This document shows positions 7,939 through 16,267 of a stretch of 64,000 nucleotides of DNA, in pieces. The position numbers were made by a program, and so were the translations under genes. The notes beneath the pieces are model-generated. The model was given only the letters and a program-made list of their open reading frames with translations. It made no database searches and was not told where the DNA came from. Each line of letters starts with the position of its first letter. The stretch's first letter is position 1. Origin of the DNA: JBFLVU01 sp037444825 (GTDB lineage: Bacteria > Acidobacteriota > UBA4820 > DSQY01); the NCBI GenBank assembly GCA_037444825.1, contig JBBILR010000007.1:1-64000 (forward strand), read 5' to 3'.

Positions 7939-9483
7939 ATGGGGAGCCTGCGCTTTCGCTGCGACGGGTGCGGAAGGACCTTCGCCTTTCCGCTGGACCA
8001 GATCCCGCCTCAAGGGCTCCGGGGGCCTTGCGGGGCCTGCGGCGCCATGCTGACCCTCTTACCCGATGGAAGGATGCTGGGGGCCACTCCGCTCCCGGAC
8101 CCGGAAAAGGCCTCCGCCGATCCGGTTCCTCCGGCTCCCCCGGCTCCGGCCTCTCGACCCGAGGCCAGCCCCAGACCGGGCGAAGGGGGGGCTTTGACCT
8201 TCCGTTGCCCCGCCTGCGGCCATCCCCACGTGGTGGACCCCGCCCGTCTCCCCCAAGGGGGCGCCCGGGGACCTTGCGCCCGGTGCGGGGTGCGGCTGGT
8301 CCTCTTCCGGGACGGGTCGGTGCGAAGGGATGAGGGGGCCCCCGCCCCCTCCCGGGCCGAAGGCTGGTTGGTGCGGCTGGGCGCTGAAGAGCTGGGACCC
8401 TTCTCCCTGCCGGAGATTCGGGAACTGAAGGCCGCCGGGCGGGTGAGCGCCGAGACCGAGGTTCGCGCGCCGGGCGGTCCTTGGGTGCGCCTCGGTTCCG
8501 TTCCCGCCCTGGCGGCGCTTTTCACCGCGCCCGCCTCCCCCCAAGGCTCCGACGAGACCCCCCTGGGGGACGAGGACCACTGCCACGCCCACCCCGACCG
8601 GGAGCCCTCCCGCCAGTGTTCCCAGTGTCTCCGTTACCTCTGCTCCGAATGCGCCAAGCCGGTACAGACGCCTCCAGGCGTCCGGCCCGTCTTCTCCTGC
8701 GGCGTCTGCGGAGGCGCCACCCGGGCCATCGAGCGGCGGGCCCGCTGGACGCCTTTCTACCGGGACCTGGGCCAGGTCTTCGCGTCCCCCTTCGCCCACG
8801 GCGCCTGGATCACCTACGGCTTTCTCGTCTTTCTGGAGCTTCTCAAGATTCCCTCCCGGTTCGCACCGATGGTGGGGGCGGCGGCGGTCTTTATCCTTGT
8901 GTGCATCCAGAGCACCTTCTACGTCCACGTGGTCCGGGGGGTGGCCGGAGGCTCCTACCACCTGCCCGAGTGGCCCGAGACCACCAACTTCCTGGACATG
9001 GTCACCCTCTTTCTCAAGGTCCTCCTGGTGGTCCTCGTCAGCCTCCTCCCCATGGTTCTGCTCTTTTGCATCGGCGGGGCCGGGCTGGGCTTCGTGGCGG
9101 GGCTTTCCGGTTCGGGTTCGGGCCAGGCCCTGCTCGGCGCCCTCGGCCCCCTCGTGGTCTTGGTGCTGGTGCTGGGCCTCCTGTATCTCATCTACCTGCC
9201 CGTCTCCATCGCGGTGGTGGCCATCTTCAACACCGTCCTTCCCGCCCTGAACCCGGTCCTCATGGTGAGGATCATCCTCCGCATCGGGCCGCCGTACTTC
9301 TTTGCGGTGGTTCTCTGGATCTGCCTGGGGACCCTGAACGGGATCGCGGCGGCGGTCCTGGGCCGGGTTCCGCTGCTGGGGGCGGCGCTGGCCGCTCCGC
9401 TGGGGGTCTACACGACCCTCGTCTCGGCGTACATTCTCGGGCGGGTCTGCTACGAGAACGAGGAGAAGATCGGCTGGTTCTGA
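7939..9483 (+). CDS. Zinc-ribbon, GYF_2 and B-box-like multi-domain membrane protein
   Basis: A 514-residue protein of unknown function. It begins with an MJ0042-type zinc ribbon (C8, C11, C31, C34), and a second similar ribbon follows near residue 88. Next come a GYF_2-like domain (WLVRLGAEELGPFSLPEI, about 150-200) and a Cys/His-rich B-box-like module with CHAHPDREPSRQCSQC. The C-terminal half has six or so transmembrane helices and a glycine-rich stretch. The soluble zinc modules probably face the cytoplasm. I took the ATG at 7939, preceded by GGGGGTGGGG; an in-frame ATG at 7915 adds eight residues. It is alone on the plus strand and ends seven bases before the convergent gene. Confidence 0.7.
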   Translation: MGSLRFRCDGCGRTFAFPLDQIPPQGLRGPCGACGAMLTLLPDGRMLGATPLPDPEKASADPVPPAPPAPASRPEASPRPGEGGALTFRCPACGHPHVVDPARLPQGGARGPCARCGVRLVLFRDGSVRRDEGAPAPSRAEGWLVRLGAEELGPFSLPEIRELKAAGRVSAETEVRAPGGPWVRLGSVPALAALFTAPASPQGSDETPLGDEDHCHAHPDREPSRQCSQCLRYLCSECAKPVQTPPGVRPVFSCGVCGGATRAIERRARWTPFYRDLGQVFASPFAHGAWITYGFLVFLELLKIPSRFAPMVGAAAVFILVCIQSTFYVHVVRGVAGGSYHLPEWPETTNFLDMVTLFLKVLLVVLVSLLPMVLLFCIGGAGLGFVAGLSGSGSGQALLGALGPLVVLVLVLGLLYLIYLPVSIAVVAIFNTVLPALNPVLMVRIILRIGPPYFFAVVLWICLGTLNGIAAAVLGRVPLLGAALAAPLGVYTTLVSAYILGRVCYENEEKIGWF

Positions 9484-9490
9484 GGAGAGA

Positions 9491-10486
9491 TCAGCGTCGG
9501 CCGGAAGCCTTCAGGTAGCCGGCGAAGCCCCGGACGGCGGTGAAAGACTCCTTGGGCTTTCCCGAAAGGTCCAAGAGGCCGTAGCCGGGGAGCTGGGGGG
9601 AGTCCCGCCACTCGAAGAGAAAGACCTTGTGGATCCAGGGCCGCTTCCTCGCCCCCTTGAGGAGGGTGATCAGGTACCCAGCCTGCCGGTCGTCCCCCAC
9701 CTCCGTGGAGCGCCACCCCGTTTCGGTGAGCCAAAAGGGGCGGCTCAGCATCCCGCGCTTTTTCAAGATTTCCTTCACCGTGGGTCCCTCGTAGAACTTC
9801 TTCCGGCCGTCCAGCTCGCGAAGGACCTCCTTGGGCTTGTCCTTGTAGACGTGGTGGGAGACGACGTCGAGGAAGGGGCCCGCCTCCAGGCAGATCCGGT
9901 CCAGCCATTTGTCCCAGTCGGACCCGGAGAGGTGGGCGAGGTCCGGCCCCACGATCCGGCATTCGGGGTCGGCGGCCTTGGCGGCCCTGGCACCCGGAAT
10001 GAGAATTTGGCGGATGAACTCTTCCAGCGAGCCGTGGAAGAAGGTGTCGGAGTTGGGCTCGTTCCAGAGGGTCCAGTGGCGGATCCGCCCCCGGTACCTC
10101 CCCACGAGGGTGGAGACGAAGGCGGTCCACTCGGCGGTGTCCCGGGGCGCGGAGAATCGGTCGGGCCCCGAGGAGGCCCACCGGGGACAGTACCCCGTCA
10201 CCGCCAGAAGGTTGACGCCGCACCGCTCCGCGTCGGCCACCACCCGGTCGAAAAGGGTCCACCGAAATTCGCCTCGGCGGGGCTCCACCACGTCCCAGGT
10301 GAAGTCCACCCGGGCCCAGGTGATCCCGGCCCGCTGCATCGCTTCGAAATCTTCCGTAGAAGGGATATGGCCGTTGACCCCCAAGTACGCACGGCGCCCC
10401 TCCAGGTCGGAAAGGGCCCGGACCGGGAAGTGCAAGAGGGCCAAAGCGAAGGTCAGAATCAGCGGCAGGAGGGGAATGCGTCGCAA
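9491..10486 (-). CDS. Secreted glycoside hydrolase-like (beta/alpha)8 barrel protein
   Basis: A 331-residue protein with a signal peptide (about residues 1-24) and a TIM-barrel hydrolase pattern. LWNEPN places the likely acid/base Glu at 143, and WLTETGW the likely nucleophile Glu at 255, the clan GH-A arrangement seen in GH5, GH39 and GH42 enzymes. An early segment GINxARxDFTWDVVEP-like also fits. The substrate cannot be told. The start is TTG at 10486, with AAGGAG seven bases upstream inside the end of the upstream oxidoreductase gene. The two are probably co-transcribed. Confidence 0.7.
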   Translation of the reverse strand: MRRIPLLPLILTFALALLHFPVRALSDLEGRRAYLGVNGHIPSTEDFEAMQRAGITWARVDFTWDVVEPRRGEFRWTLFDRVVADAERCGVNLLAVTGYCPRWASSGPDRFSAPRDTAEWTAFVSTLVGRYRGRIRHWTLWNEPNSDTFFHGSLEEFIRQILIPGARAAKAADPECRIVGPDLAHLSGSDWDKWLDRICLEAGPFLDVVSHHVYKDKPKEVLRELDGRKKFYEGPTVKEILKKRGMLSRPFWLTETGWRSTEVGDDRQAGYLITLLKGARKRPWIHKVFLFEWRDSPQLPGYGLLDLSGKPKESFTAVRGFAGYLKASGRR

Positions 10487-10489
10487 GGG

Positions 10490-11464
10490 TCACTCCTTTT
10501 CCAACTGGATGACCACCTTGCCCCGGCCGTGGCCCCCCTCCATTCTCCGGTGGGCCTCCGCGACGGCGTCCGCGTTCAGGGGGATCACGAGGTCCACCAC
10601 CGGTTGGAGAAACCCTCGTTCCAGGAGACGGGCCAGGGAGTCCAAGGTCTCCCGCCGCCGCTCCATGAAGTGGAGGTGGATCTCGGCGTTGCGGAAGAAA
10701 CCCGCCCGGAGCCCCTCCAGGGAAAGGCCCGCGAGATTCTCGGGAACCACCGCCACCAGGCGTCCCCCGGGAGCCAAAGCTTCCAAGCTTCGGAGGAGGA
10801 CTTCCCCTCCGACGGTGTCCAGAACCACATCCACCCCCTCGCCCGCCGTGGCCTCTAAGACCTCTTTCACGAAATCCTGCCGGCTGTAGTCGAGGCAGAG
10901 CTCCACCCCCAGCTCTTCTAAAAAGGCCTGGTTTCGCGGGCCGGCGGTGGCGAAGACCTCCGCACCGGCCCAGGAGGCCAGTTGGACGGCCATGGAGCCG
11001 ACGCCGCCGGCTCCGCCGTGGATAAGGACGGTCTCGCCGGGAACGACGCCGGCCCGGTCGAAGAGGGCCTGCCAGGCGGTCATGCCCGCGATGGGGACGG
11101 AGGCCGCCTCCACGTGGGAGAGCCCCACCGGCTTGAAGGCGGCCACCTCCTCGGCGACGCAGGTGTATTCGGCGTAGCCGCCGTTCTCCGTGAGCTCCTG
11201 GGAGAAGTACACTTCGTCCCCCGGGGCGAAATCCCGGACCCTTTCCCCCACGGCCTCCACCACCCCGGAGACGTCGTACCCCGGGATCAGCGGGAAGGAG
11301 AAGGGGAGGTCGAGGGCGCCCCGCCGGATCTTGGCGTCCACGGGGTTGATGCCGCAGGCAAGGACCTTCACCAGCAGTTGGCCGGCTTCCGGCTCGGGGA
11401 CGGGCAGGCGAACCGGCTCGAAAAGCTCCGGTCCTCCGAAGCGGGGAAGTGTGAGGGCTCTCAT
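10490..11464 (-). CDS. Medium-chain (MDR) NADPH-dependent oxidoreductase, quinone-reductase type
   Basis: A 324-residue zinc-free MDR protein. The N-terminal GroES-like part includes VKVLACGINPVDAKIRRG, and the Rossmann part carries GGAGGVGSMAVQLA (about residues 150-163) for NADPH. The family reduces quinones or activated double bonds. The natural substrate is unknown. It lies 3 bp upstream of the hydrolase gene on the same strand, an operon pair with no obvious metabolic link. Confidence 0.8.
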   Translation of the reverse strand: MRALTLPRFGGPELFEPVRLPVPEPEAGQLLVKVLACGINPVDAKIRRGALDLPFSFPLIPGYDVSGVVEAVGERVRDFAPGDEVYFSQELTENGGYAEYTCVAEEVAAFKPVGLSHVEAASVPIAGMTAWQALFDRAGVVPGETVLIHGGAGGVGSMAVQLASWAGAEVFATAGPRNQAFLEELGVELCLDYSRQDFVKEVLEATAGEGVDVVLDTVGGEVLLRSLEALAPGGRLVAVVPENLAGLSLEGLRAGFFRNAEIHLHFMERRRETLDSLARLLERGFLQPVVDLVIPLNADAVAEAHRRMEGGHGRGKVVIQLEKE

Positions 11465-11533
11465 GGCCGTCCTCCTTCGGGAATGCGTCGCCGGCCCGCG
11501 GGACCGGAAAGATCGGGCGGATGGAACGTGAGG

Positions 11534-11821
11534 TCAGGTCAGCTTCTGCCCGCACCTGGGGCAGAAGGCCGCCTCCCCGTCGGGGCGGGGGGCGCCGCAC
11601 TTGGGGCAGAACCCGAAGGCGTTCTCGGCGGGAGGAGTTTTGGAGGCGCCGTCGGCCTCCTGGCGCATCTCCTCCTTGAAGCCCCGGATGGTCTTGCCGA
11701 GGGCGGAGCCCAGTTGGGGCAGTTTGGTCGCCCCGAAGATGAGCAGGAGGATGGCGAAGATCACGAGGAGTTCGGCGGGGCCGAGGGTTCCGAAGAGCGC
11801 GAGGGGCAGGGTCGAAATCAT
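11534..11821 (-). CDS. tatA: TatA/E-type translocase subunit fused to a C-terminal zinc ribbon
   Basis: A 95-residue protein. Residues 9-30 form the TatA membrane helix, ending in the FGATKLPQLGSALGK hinge and amphipathic helix typical of TatA/TatE. Instead of the usual acidic tail, residues 71-95 hold two CxxC pairs (C72/C75 and C87/C90) in a double-CPxCG zinc-ribbon layout. TatA oligomers form the pore for folded Tat substrates; several proteins at the right end of this window carry Tat signals. It sits 9 bp after tyrS in a purN-tyrS-tatA run. The zinc ribbon could regulate or stabilise the oligomer, which is inference. Confidence 0.8.
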   Translation of the reverse strand: MISTLPLALFGTLGPAELLVIFAILLLIFGATKLPQLGSALGKTIRGFKEEMRQEADGASKTPPAENAFGFCPKCGAPRPDGEAAFCPRCGQKLT

Positions 11822-11830
11822 GGAGCCTCC

Positions 11831-13057
11831 TTAGGGAGCCACGACCAACCGGCGGCGGACCAGCTTTCCCACCTTCACAACATAGCACCCTTCCCGCCCC
11901 AGGTCGAAGCGGGCCTGGGGGTCGGTGACCTTCTCCCCGTCCAGGGAGACCCCCCCCTGGGAAATGAGGCGCCGCGCCTCGCTGGCGGAAGAGACCAGGC
12001 CCCGCTCGAAGAGCAACCTGGCCAGAGGCACCGGCTCGGGGGAGAGGGGAAGGCGGATTTCCTCCAGCTCCTCCGGTTCCTCTCGCCGGGAGAAGACCCG
12101 GCGAAAGCGGTCCCCGGCCGCCCGTGCGGCTTCCTCCCCATGGTAGTAGCCGACAAGGGTGGCCGCCAGACGGTGCTTGGCCTCCATGGGGTGCAGGGCG
12201 CCCGAGGAGACCTCCCGGCGGAGGGCCTCCACCGCGGAGGGCTCCAGGTCGGTGCAGAGGAGGTAATACCGCCACATCATCTCGTCGGAGACGCTCATCA
12301 CCTTGCCGTAGATCTCGTCGGGGCTCTCGTGGATGCCGATGTAGTTCCCCAGGGACTTGGACATCTTTTCCTTGCCGTCGGTCCCCTCGAGGAGCGGCAC
12401 GGTGAGGACCACCTGCTCCTCCTGTCCGTACTCCCGCTGAATCTCCCTCCCCACCAAGAGGTTGAAGAGCTGGTCGGTTCCCCCCAGCTCCACGTCGGCC
12501 TGGAGCGCCACCGAGTCGTAGGCCTGGGCCAGAGGGTAGAGAAGTTCGTGGATGTGAATGGGTTGCTGGTGGGTGAAGCGGGTCTTGAAGTCGTCGCGCT
12601 CCAGCATCCGGGCCAGGGTGTACTTCCCCGCCAGCCGGATGAAGCCTTCGGCGCCCAGGGCCGAGAGCCATTCGGAGTTGAAGCGGATGACGGTCTTCTC
12701 CGGATCGAGGATCTTGAAGACCTGCTTCCGGTAGGTCTGGGCGTTCTCCTCCACCTGCTCCCGGGTAAGCTGGGGCCGGGTGGCCTTCTTGCCGGTGGGG
12801 TCCCCGATGAGGCCGGTGAAGTCTCCGATGACGAAGACCACCGTGTGGCCGAGATCCTGGAAGTGCTTCATTTTCCGGAGGACCACCGTGTGGCCCAGGT
12901 GGAGGTCCGGGGCCGACGGGTCGAACCCCGCCTTCACCGTGAGCGGCTTGCCGGTGGCCACGGAACGTTCCAGTTTCTTGCGGAGAAGAGCCTCGTCCAC
13001 GAGGTCCACCGCGCCCTTGGTGAGAAAGGAAAGGGCCCGGTCCACCGATTCGGTCAT
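11831..13057 (-). CDS. tyrS: Tyrosyl-tRNA synthetase
   Basis: A 408-residue class I synthetase charging tRNA-Tyr. The HIGH-type motif is HLGH (residues 53-56) and the KMSKS loop is KEKMSKS near residue 232. A C-terminal S4 RNA-binding domain runs from about residue 340 (VPLARLLFERGLVSSASEARRLI). The pattern is that of the TyrZ-type bacterial enzyme. The ATG at 13057 overlaps the purN stop as ATGA, so translation is coupled. An in-frame open region upstream is only the shadow of purN. Confidence 0.92.
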   Translation of the reverse strand: MTESVDRALSFLTKGAVDLVDEALLRKKLERSVATGKPLTVKAGFDPSAPDLHLGHTVVLRKMKHFQDLGHTVVFVIGDFTGLIGDPTGKKATRPQLTREQVEENAQTYRKQVFKILDPEKTVIRFNSEWLSALGAEGFIRLAGKYTLARMLERDDFKTRFTHQQPIHIHELLYPLAQAYDSVALQADVELGGTDQLFNLLVGREIQREYGQEEQVVLTVPLLEGTDGKEKMSKSLGNYIGIHESPDEIYGKVMSVSDEMMWRYYLLCTDLEPSAVEALRREVSSGALHPMEAKHRLAATLVGYYHGEEAARAAGDRFRRVFSRREEPEELEEIRLPLSPEPVPLARLLFERGLVSSASEARRLISQGGVSLDGEKVTDPQARFDLGREGCYVVKVGKLVRRRLVVAP

Positions 13058-13716
13058 GGCGTTTCCCCCGTATCCATGAGCGTGCGCAGGAGCTTGCGGT
13101 ATTCGTCCTCGGAGAGCAGCAGGCGGACCTTCCGGCCTTCCACCACGCACTTCTCCTCGCAGACGAGCTTCAGCGCCGCGGGGTAGAGGCGGTGCTCGTA
13201 TTTGAGGATCCGGGCCGAAAGGGTGGCCTCGTCGTCGCCGGGATATACGGGGACCACCGCCTGCAGGACGATGGGGCCGTGGTCCACCTCCTCGTCCACC
13301 AAGTGGACGGTGCACCCGGAGAACCGGACGCCGTGCTCCACGGCCTTCCTCTGGACGTGGAGTCCGGGAAAGGAAGGCAGGAGGGCCGGGTGGATGTTGA
13401 GGAGACGGTTTCGAAAGGCGTGGATGAGCACGGAGGAGAGGAGGCGCATGTAGCCCGCCAGGCAGACCACGTCCACCTGGGCTTCCATGAGGCTCATGAG
13501 GATGGCGCTGTCGTGGTCCTCCCGCGTGCGGTAGTCGCCGTGGGGGAGGACGCGGGCGGGGATGCCGCGCCGCGAGGCTTCCGCCAGCGCCGGTGCGCCG
13601 GGGACGTTGGAGACGACGAGGACGCACCGCGCCGGCACCTCCCCCCGCTCCATGGCGCCGAGGAGGGCCGCCATGTTGGAGCCCCTTCCGGAAACCAGGA
13701 TGGCGACGTGCTTCAC
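13054..13716 (-). CDS. purN: Phosphoribosylglycinamide formyltransferase (PurN)
   Basis: A 220-residue GART enzyme adding a formyl group from 10-formyl-THF in purine synthesis. N-terminal VLVSGRGSNM binds the phosphate. The catalytic region reads LLNIHPALLPSFPG (Asn and His), with the later Asp in VDEEVDHGPI. It starts at GTG 13716 after GGGAGGTGAGGG and overlaps tyrS by 4 bp. It has its own candidate promoter just upstream, separating it from the decayed hydrogenase operon. Confidence 0.9.
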   Translation of the reverse strand: MKHVAILVSGRGSNMAALLGAMERGEVPARCVLVVSNVPGAPALAEASRRGIPARVLPHGDYRTREDHDSAILMSLMEAQVDVVCLAGYMRLLSSVLIHAFRNRLLNIHPALLPSFPGLHVQRKAVEHGVRFSGCTVHLVDEEVDHGPIVLQAVVPVYPGDDEATLSARILKYEHRLYPAALKLVCEEKCVVEGRKVRLLLSEDEYRKLLRTLMDTGETP

Positions 13717-13752
13717 CCCTCACCTCCCGGCGGCGCCCGCCGCCGATGGAGG

Positions 13753-13758
13753 AGTATA
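13753..13758 (-). promoter_or_regulatory. Candidate extended -10 promoter for purN-tyrS-tatA
   Basis: On the minus strand TGCTATACT gives an extended -10 (TATACT at 13753-13758). No good -35 is seen 17 bp upstream. It lies between the hyd-operon terminator and the purN start, where a new promoter is needed. Confidence 0.4.
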
Positions 13759-13782
13759 GCACGGCGTCATATGCCGGCCGCA

Positions 13783-13813
13783 GGGAAGAAAAGGGGGGCG
13801 GAGAACCGCCCCC
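13783..13813 (-). terminator. Rho-independent terminator at the end of the decayed hydrogenase operon
   Basis: Minus-strand stem GGGGGCGG/CCGCCCCC (13806-13813 and 13794-13801) with a TTCT loop, followed by CTTTTCTT. The operon's terminator is intact although its genes are broken. Confidence 0.75.
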
Positions 13814-13845
13814 GAGGATAGAGGAGGATGGTGAGGATCTCGCGT

Positions 13846-14727
13846 TCAGGCGGATGGGGGAGGCGGCGGCCTCCGGTCTTGCGGAGACACCGGTGCTCGG
13901 TGAAACCGGCCTCCGGGTCCCTTCCCCGGGCGTCGGCCGAGACGCCGGAGGAGGTCCAGCAGGGACTCGTGGTCCTCCCGGTTCCACTTCCCGGAAACCC
14001 GGCGTCCGGGGTAGATGGCGTAGAAGCGTCGGTAGCGTTGGGGGGTCAGGTCGGGCCTGACCACGTTGGCACCCCAGCGGAGGCCGAGCTCCAGCCCCTG
14101 GAGCGGGTCCAGGGCGGAAAGGGCGGTGGTGGACGGAATGGTGGCTTCGGGAAGGAGGATCCGCGTGAGGGCCATCACCCGCAGGCAAAGGTCCCGCAAC
14201 GGTTCCGGAGGCACCGGGGCCGTTCGGGGGACCGGGCCAGGGGGGTCTCCGGGTGGGTCAGGTGGGGACCCGCGGCCGCCATGTCGGGATCGAGGGCGGC
14301 GAGGAGTTCCAAATCCCCCGCAAGGCTCTCGAGGGACCGACCGGGAAGACCCACCAAAATCCCCGTCCCCACGTCGTATCCAAGGTCTTTGAGGAACCGG
14401 ACCCACCGGGAACGGCGGACCTCCTTGCCGTCCCGAGGAGGATGGACGGCGGAGAAAAGCAGAGTGTCGGAGGTTTCGAATTGGAGGAGGTAGCGGTCGG
14501 CGCCGGCTTCCCGCCATGCCTGGGGGTCGGCGGGATCCAGCTCCCCCAGGGACAGGGTCACCGCGAGCCCGGGGTCCCCGCGGAGCGCCGGATCACCTCG
14601 GCGATCAAACGGCGGGAGAGGCCGGGGGCCTCCCCCGCCCGCGACACCACCGTCCCATATCCGAAGCGGAGCGCCTTGGCGCCCCATCGGAAATTCCCGC
14701 CGCGCTCATCCGGTACCGGGGGAGGTA
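13846..14727 (-). pseudogene. hydE: Remnant of [FeFe]-hydrogenase maturase HydE (N-terminus deleted, frameshifted)
   Basis: Pieces in three frames together follow HydE from the LPRYRM segment just after the radical-SAM cysteine motif to the end: ALRFGYGTVV, VTLSLGE, GADRYLLQFETSD, GYDVGTGILVGLPG, HPETPLAR, LTRILLPEATIPSTTAL, GANVVRPDLTPQRYR and LLRRLGRRPGKGPGGR. The first ~65 residues, including the CX3CX2C cluster site, are missing. Their place is taken by a hydA fragment in the same frame. Frame breaks lie near 14689, 14585 and 14225, each repaired by adding one base. HydE helps build the H-cluster, but this copy cannot work. The family match is from memory of HydE sequences and is strong along the whole length. 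Confidence 0.8.
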
Positions 14728-14967
14728 GTGGGTGTGGACGGTGAGGGGCTGGAGGACGGGAAAGGTGCAGGAGGCCTGGAGAGTCTTCATGCCTTCGACC
14801 TCCACCACGCCGATCCGGCTGAGGCCCGCCAGCCGATGGTCGGGGTGGCGGCACAGGGAGGGAATCCGGATCCCCGCGCTGGCGGCGGCCTCCAGCAGGA
14901 TGGTTCCCAGGGGGACCTGGATTTCAACGCCGTCGATCCGAAGGCGGACCTTTCCCCCGATGGCCGT
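14728..14967 (-). pseudogene. hydA: Remnant of the N-terminal [2Fe-2S] domain of a HydA/NuoG-type hydrogenase subunit
   Basis: In one frame: KVRLRIDGVEIQVPLGT, then ILLEAAASAGIRIPSLCRHPDH, GVVEVEGMKTLQASCTFPVL. This is the plant-type ferredoxin domain opening NADH-linked [FeFe]-hydrogenase and NuoG-like subunits. The usual GxCRxCVVEVEG is changed so that both cysteines are gone: Ser codon at 14818-14820, Gly codon at 14809-14811. Everything after about residue 80, including the H-cluster domain, is absent, and the frame runs straight into hydE sequence at 14728. No start codon is left; an ACG stands at 14965-14967 where an ATG would be expected. Confidence 0.72.
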
Positions 14968-16267
14968 GGAGGAGGGGAGGGAGCCGGGGAGACCTGGTGG
15001 GGCCTCTGGTTGGTGGGGGACCTTCGGGAGTGGACCGGTTCCGGCGTCTCGGGTGCCTTCGTGGCCGAACCTCCCCGGGGCCCCCGTGCAGCACCCGGCG
15101 GCCCAGAATTTCGTCTTCGAAGGGCGCCAGGATCGAGAGAAAGGCGTTGGGGCCGCTCGGTCCCAGTCCGCACTCGGAAGCCAGCTGCCGCGTCTCGCCC
15201 AGGGCTTTCAGCTCCATCCGGCGGGAAAGGGAGCAGCGCCCCTCTTCCAGGGACCGGATGCCCTCCCAAAGCTTCAGGTTTCCGAAGCGGCAGGGCGTGC
15301 GCTGCCCGCAAGATTCCTCGACGAAGAACTCCATGAAGTTCCGAGCCACGGCCAGCATGTCCCGGTGGGGGCCGAAGACGATGACGGAGCCCCCGGTGGA
15401 GGCGTCCTCGAAGGCCAGGGATCGGGAAAAGTGGGCCCGGGGGACGCGGTGACCCGCCGCACCCCCCACCTGGACGGCCTTGGCGTTCTCGCCTCCCGCC
15501 TCTCGGAGAAGGGCCTCGATGGTGATGCCCATGGGGAACTCGTAGACACCCGGACGAAGGCAGTCTCCCGAGACGCTGAAGAGCTTGGTCCCCGTGGAGC
15601 GGTCGGTCCCCACCTCGGGGAACCAGGCCGCTCCATTCCCGAGGATCCGGGCGGCCAGTGCCAGGGTTTCCACGTGGTTGACGATGGTGGGGTGGCCCAG
15701 GTACCCCGTGTCCACCGGAAAAGGGGGACGGTCCCGCGGTTCGCCCCGGAACCCTTTCAGGGGCTCGATGAGCGCCGTTTCCTCCCCGCAGACGAGGCGC
15801 CGGAACCCAACCGGATTTCAACGTCGAAATCGAAGCCCGGGATCCCGTGGATGTTCGCTCCCAGGAGACCCTCTCCCCGCCGCCTCTCCAAGGTCGCCTC
15901 CAGAGGGAGCCGGAGGTACCGGTACTCCCCCCGAAGGTGACGATTCCCCGGGCGGCCCCGATGGCCCTTCCGGCGATGGTCATCCCCTCGAAGACCCAGT
16001 CCGCGTGTTCGGAGAGCAGCACCCGGTCCTTGAAGGTTCCCGGTTCCGCCTCGTCGGCGTTGCAGACCACCTACTTCTCCGGGGCCGCGGCGGAGGCGGC
16101 CGGGTTCCCTTGATTCCCGTGGGGAACGCCGCCCCGCCGCGCCCTTTGAGGCCCGAGGCCCGGATCTCCTCGACGATCTCCGCCCGCCCCATGCGGGCCG
16201 CCCGGCGAAGCCCCTCCTCGGGGCGCTGCTCCCCAAAGAGGATTTTTCCCTTCCGCTCACCGGCCAT
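14924..16267 (-). pseudogene. hydB: Frameshifted HydB/NuoF-like NADH-binding flavoprotein subunit
   Basis: Segments in all three frames rebuild a NuoF-type protein: RASGLKGRGGAAFPTGIK, VVCNADEAEPGTFKDR, FRGEYRY, GFDFDVEIRLGSGA, CGEETALIEPLKGFRGEPR, PPFPVDTGYLGHPT, GTKLFSVSG. The GRGGAGFPTG loop binds FMN and the family oxidises NADH. Lesions: one-base losses between 16108/16109, 15932/15933 and 15794/15795, and a TAG at 16071-16073 where Tyr is expected. The [4Fe-4S] motif reads ESCGQRTPC, so its middle Cys is Arg (codon 15299-15301). The start ATG at 16267 overlaps hydC. The end is uncertain; the last open frame stops at 14924, and homology fades near 15070. Confidence 0.82.
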
